From Thermoplasmata archaeon (lineage in GTDB: Archaea > Thermoplasmatota > Thermoplasmata > Lutacidiplasmatales > UBA184), in the NCBI GenBank assembly GCA_030037695.1, contig JASHQF010000058.1:1-7926 (forward strand): a stretch of DNA of 7,926 bases. The letters run 5' to 3'. A model generated the notes under the pieces. That model ran no database searches and was not told where the DNA came from. It worked only from the letters and a program-made list of their open reading frames with translations. Made by a program: the position numbers and the translations under genes. This document shows, piece by piece, positions 5,907 to 7,926 of the stretch; positions within the stretch are counted from its first letter, which is position 1; each line of letters starts with the position of its first letter.

Positions 5907-7499
5907 ATGCCCGGGGCGGCCGAGGAGATCTCGGACCTCGCCTCGCTGGTGCGGGTAAAAGGGGCGAAGAACGGCGACCGGCCCGCCCTGCGGTTCCGGG
6001 ATCGGACGTTGAGCTACGCCGAGCTCGATCGGGAGTCCGAACGGGTCGCCGCCGGCCTCGTGCGCGCCGGGGTCGCCCCGGGGGATCGCGTCGCCGCGCT
6101 CCTGTTCAACACCCCCGAGTTCCCTCTCCTCTGGTTCGGCACGGTGAAGGCCGGAGCCGTCCTCGTGCCGCTGAACACCGCGCTGAAAGGCGAGCTGCTC
6201 CGCTACGAGCTCGCGGACAGCACCCCGAGCGCCGTGATCGTCGACGCCCGCCTGTGGCCCGCGTACGGTCCGTTGCGGGGGGCGCTCGCGATCCCGCACG
6301 AGTGGGTCGTCGGCGGGGACCCCGGCACGCACGATCGGGCCCGGCCCACCCTGCCGTGGTCGTCGCTGCGCAGCGACGCGCCGCTCCCGGACCGGCCGCC
6401 CCCGAGGCCGAGCGACCCGGCGGAGGTGATGTACACGAGCGGCACCACCGGACCCCCGAAGGGGGCCGTCATCCCCCACCAGAAACCGCTCCTCACGGCG
6501 CGGGAGATCGGGCTCCGCAGTCGGCTCGAGCCGGGCTCGGTGCTGTACACCGCGCTCCCCCTGTTCCACTGCAACGCGCAGGAGATGACGACCCTCACCG
6601 CGCTCCTCCACGATCTCACGGCCGCGTTCGACGACCGGTTCCACGCCTCGACGTACTGGGAGACCGCCGCCGAGCTCGGCGCCACCCATGTCTCGCTCCT
6701 CATCTCGATGATCAACGTGCTGTACAAACAGCCCGCCCGGGCGAGCGATCGGGCCCACCGGGTACGTACCGCGCTGACGGCGGGAACGACCCGCGAGATC
6801 TGGACGGAGTTCGAGCAGCGGTTCGGGCTCACCGTCGTCGAGCTCTACGGCATGACCGAGTGCGGCTGCACCACGCTCATGAACCCGCCGGACGCGATCC
6901 GGGTCGGTTCTGTCGGGACGCCGCTCGGTTTCGTCGAGGCGGAGGTAGTGGACGACGACGACCGGCCCGTGCCCGTCGACACCCGCGGCGAGCTCGTGGT
7001 CCGGCCGCGGGCGCCGTACGCGATGTTCACGGGCTACCTCAACAAGCCCGAGAAGACCGTCGAGGCGTGGCGGAATCTCTGGTTCCACACCGGGGACTAC
7101 GTGACGCGGGACGCCGACGGCTACTACTACTTCGTCGACCGGAAGAAGGACGTCATCCGCCGTCGGGGGGAGAACCTCGCCCCGCACGACGTGGAGGCGG
7201 TCCTCAACGGGCACGCCGCCGTCTTCGAGTCGGTCGTCGTGGGGGTCCCGTCGCCCGTCGGCGAGGAGGACGTGAAGGCTTTCGTCCAGCTCCGGCCGGG
7301 CGCGAGCGCCGACGCCAAGGAGCTGTTCCGTTTCTGCGCGGAACGGCTCCCGTACTTCATGGTCCCGAAGTTCCTCGAGTTCATCGACGAGATCCCGAAG
7401 ACCGCGAACCAGAAGGCGCAGCGGTACCTCCTTCGGGACCGCCACGGGGGGACCGAGTACGACCGCGAGGCGCTCGGGGTCGTCGTCCGAGCCCCCTAG
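5907..7499 (+). CDS. AMP-forming acyl-CoA synthetase (CaiC/FadD-like, ANL superfamily)
   Basis: A 530-residue cytosolic ligase that would activate a carboxylic acid with ATP to an acyl-adenylate and pass it to CoA. Adenylate-forming motifs are intact: the P-loop-like YTSGTTGPPKG (176-186), YGMTE (314-318), TGD with Asp397, DRKKDVIRRRGENLAP with Arg412 at its start, and the C-terminal catalytic lysine in PKTANQKAQR (Lys503). The N-terminal PALRFRDRTLSYAELDRE, LPLFHCNAQEM, and the RRRGEN...DVEAVL stretch with VVVGVPSPVGEEDVKAFV after it resemble crotonobetaine/carnitine-CoA ligases (CaiC) more than long-chain FadD, but the acid cannot be named. The usual GGAP-type segment before the YGMTE domain reads TAGTTREIW here, which may bear on the acyl pocket. 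The start is ATG 5907; the in-frame GTG at 5841 would add 22 residues without homology and lies upstream of the likely TATA element. The stop is followed at once by a PIN-domain frame. Confidence 0.9.
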   Translation: MPGAAEEISDLASLVRVKGAKNGDRPALRFRDRTLSYAELDRESERVAAGLVRAGVAPGDRVAALLFNTPEFPLLWFGTVKAGAVLVPLNTALKGELLRYELADSTPSAVIVDARLWPAYGPLRGALAIPHEWVVGGDPGTHDRARPTLPWSSLRSDAPLPDRPPPRPSDPAEVMYTSGTTGPPKGAVIPHQKPLLTAREIGLRSRLEPGSVLYTALPLFHCNAQEMTTLTALLHDLTAAFDDRFHASTYWETAAELGATHVSLLISMINVLYKQPARASDRAHRVRTALTAGTTREIWTEFEQRFGLTVVELYGMTECGCTTLMNPPDAIRVGSVGTPLGFVEAEVVDDDDRPVPVDTRGELVVRPRAPYAMFTGYLNKPEKTVEAWRNLWFHTGDYVTRDADGYYYFVDRKKDVIRRRGENLAPHDVEAVLNGHAAVFESVVVGVPSPVGEEDVKAFVQLRPGASADAKELFRFCAERLPYFMVPKFLEFIDEIPKTANQKAQRYLLRDRHGGTEYDREALGVVVRAP

Positions 7500-7518
7500 G
7501 CGCGCGGGGAGCGATCGG

Positions 7519-7926
7519 CCGCTCGTCCTGCTCGACGCCAACGCGCTGCTCCTTCCGTTCCGGGGATCGCTCTCGCTCGGCCCCGAGGTCGACCGCCTCG
7601 TTCCCGGGGGGCGGCTCGCCGTTCCGTCGTCCGTGCTGGACGAGCTGGACCGCCTCGCCCGGGCGGAGGCCGAGCATGCGCGCGCCGCGCGCGCGCTCGC
7701 GCTCACCCTCCCGGTGATCCCGGTGCGGGCCGCAGGAGACACCGGCGTCGTCGAGGCGGCCGTGCGCTCCGGCGGTTGGGTGGTCACAGCGGACCGGGCG
7801 CTGGCCCGCCGGCTCGGGGAGGCCGGGGTGCCGGTGCTCCGGCCCCGGGACCGGGCGCGCCTCGAGGCGAGGCTCCCCCGGAAGGTCGGTTCGTCCGCCG
7901 AGCGGGCGCGCCCGCCGAGCCGGGCC
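7519..7926 (+). CDS. PIN-domain nuclease (archaeal COG1412-like), start unclear, 3' partial
   Basis: The frame encodes a PIN domain that continues to the window end without a stop. First strand and acidic residue: LVLLDANALLLPFRG (Asp codon 7534-7536). Second acid: SSVLDELDRL (Glu codon 7642-7644). Third: GDTGVVEAA (Asp 7738-7740). Fourth: VVTADRALARRL (Asp 7792-7794), followed by GVPVLRPRDRARLE. The NALLLPF turn and the TxDRxLxxRL...GxPV ending are those of the small archaeal PIN proteins related to rRNA-processing Fcf1/Utp24. The predicted role is metal-dependent RNA cleavage in the cytosol, and the four acids suggest an active enzyme. Oddity: the frame is open upstream to a stop at 7273-7275, yet has no ATG, GTG or TTG before the domain; the first is GTG 7633, which would delete the first catalytic Asp. 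It lies one base (+1) out of frame with the synthetase, whose stop is 20 bases before the position given here. The start coordinate marks the beginning of homology, not a start codon. Confidence 0.78.

Noticed and set aside
5877..7787. Long minus-strand open frame opposite the acyl-CoA synthetase
   Set aside because: It is antisense to a gene with every adenylation motif intact, and its product is low-complexity with no recognisable domain.
1..7926. CRISPR arrays, insertion sequences, attachment sites or replication origin
   Set aside because: No spaced direct repeats, transposase-like frames with terminal repeats, or origin-like clusters were seen when reading both strands.

Overview
The window is very GC-rich (about 70% by eye) and looks archaeal. 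Support comes from A/T-rich TATA-like boxes in otherwise GC-dominated intergenic DNA, an archaeal-type winged-helix regulator, a signal peptidase with the SM-x-P serine motif, a heavily sequon-bearing surface protein with one C-terminal membrane anchor, and an archaeal-style PIN nuclease. A high-GC Thermoplasmatota-like lineage is a guess from gene style only; there is no rRNA or other phylogenetic marker to confirm it.

Layout. (1) 1-1667, minus strand: a two-gene unit. A winged-helix DNA-binding protein comes first, and its stop overlaps by 8 nt the start of a large membrane protein that leaves the window at base 1. The membrane protein has about eight helices resembling a CPBP (Abi) intramembrane protease without its catalytic residues, then a signal peptidase I (S26) domain whose nucleophile motif is visible. 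(2) 1668-1969: a divergent intergenic region with a strong A/T island and a block of nested inverted repeats. (3) 1970-3661, plus: full-length urocanate hydratase family protein in which the catalytic cysteine is alanine and several NAD-contacting positions are changed. (4) 3662-3871: regulatory spacer with a perfect 17-bp palindrome. (5) 3872-5287, plus: secreted or anchored surface protein with 16 N-glycosylation sequons crowded into its N-terminal half. (6) 5288-5361: convergent spacer with a hairpin plus T-tract terminator. (7) 5362-5820, minus: Nudix hydrolase of the Ap4A-hydrolase type. (8) 5907-7499, plus: AMP-forming acyl-CoA synthetase, CaiC-like. (9) From about 7519 to the window end, plus: PIN-domain nuclease in the +1 frame directly after the synthetase stop, with no ATG, GTG or TTG available to start its domain.

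The genes do not form one pathway. The closest functional link is the winged-helix/signal peptidase pair, probably one transcript, which would handle exported proteins such as the surface protein. The urocanase homologue stands without other histidine-degradation genes in view. The points most worth following are the altered active site of the urocanase homologue, the pseudo-CPBP/signal peptidase fusion, and the synthetase/PIN junction.
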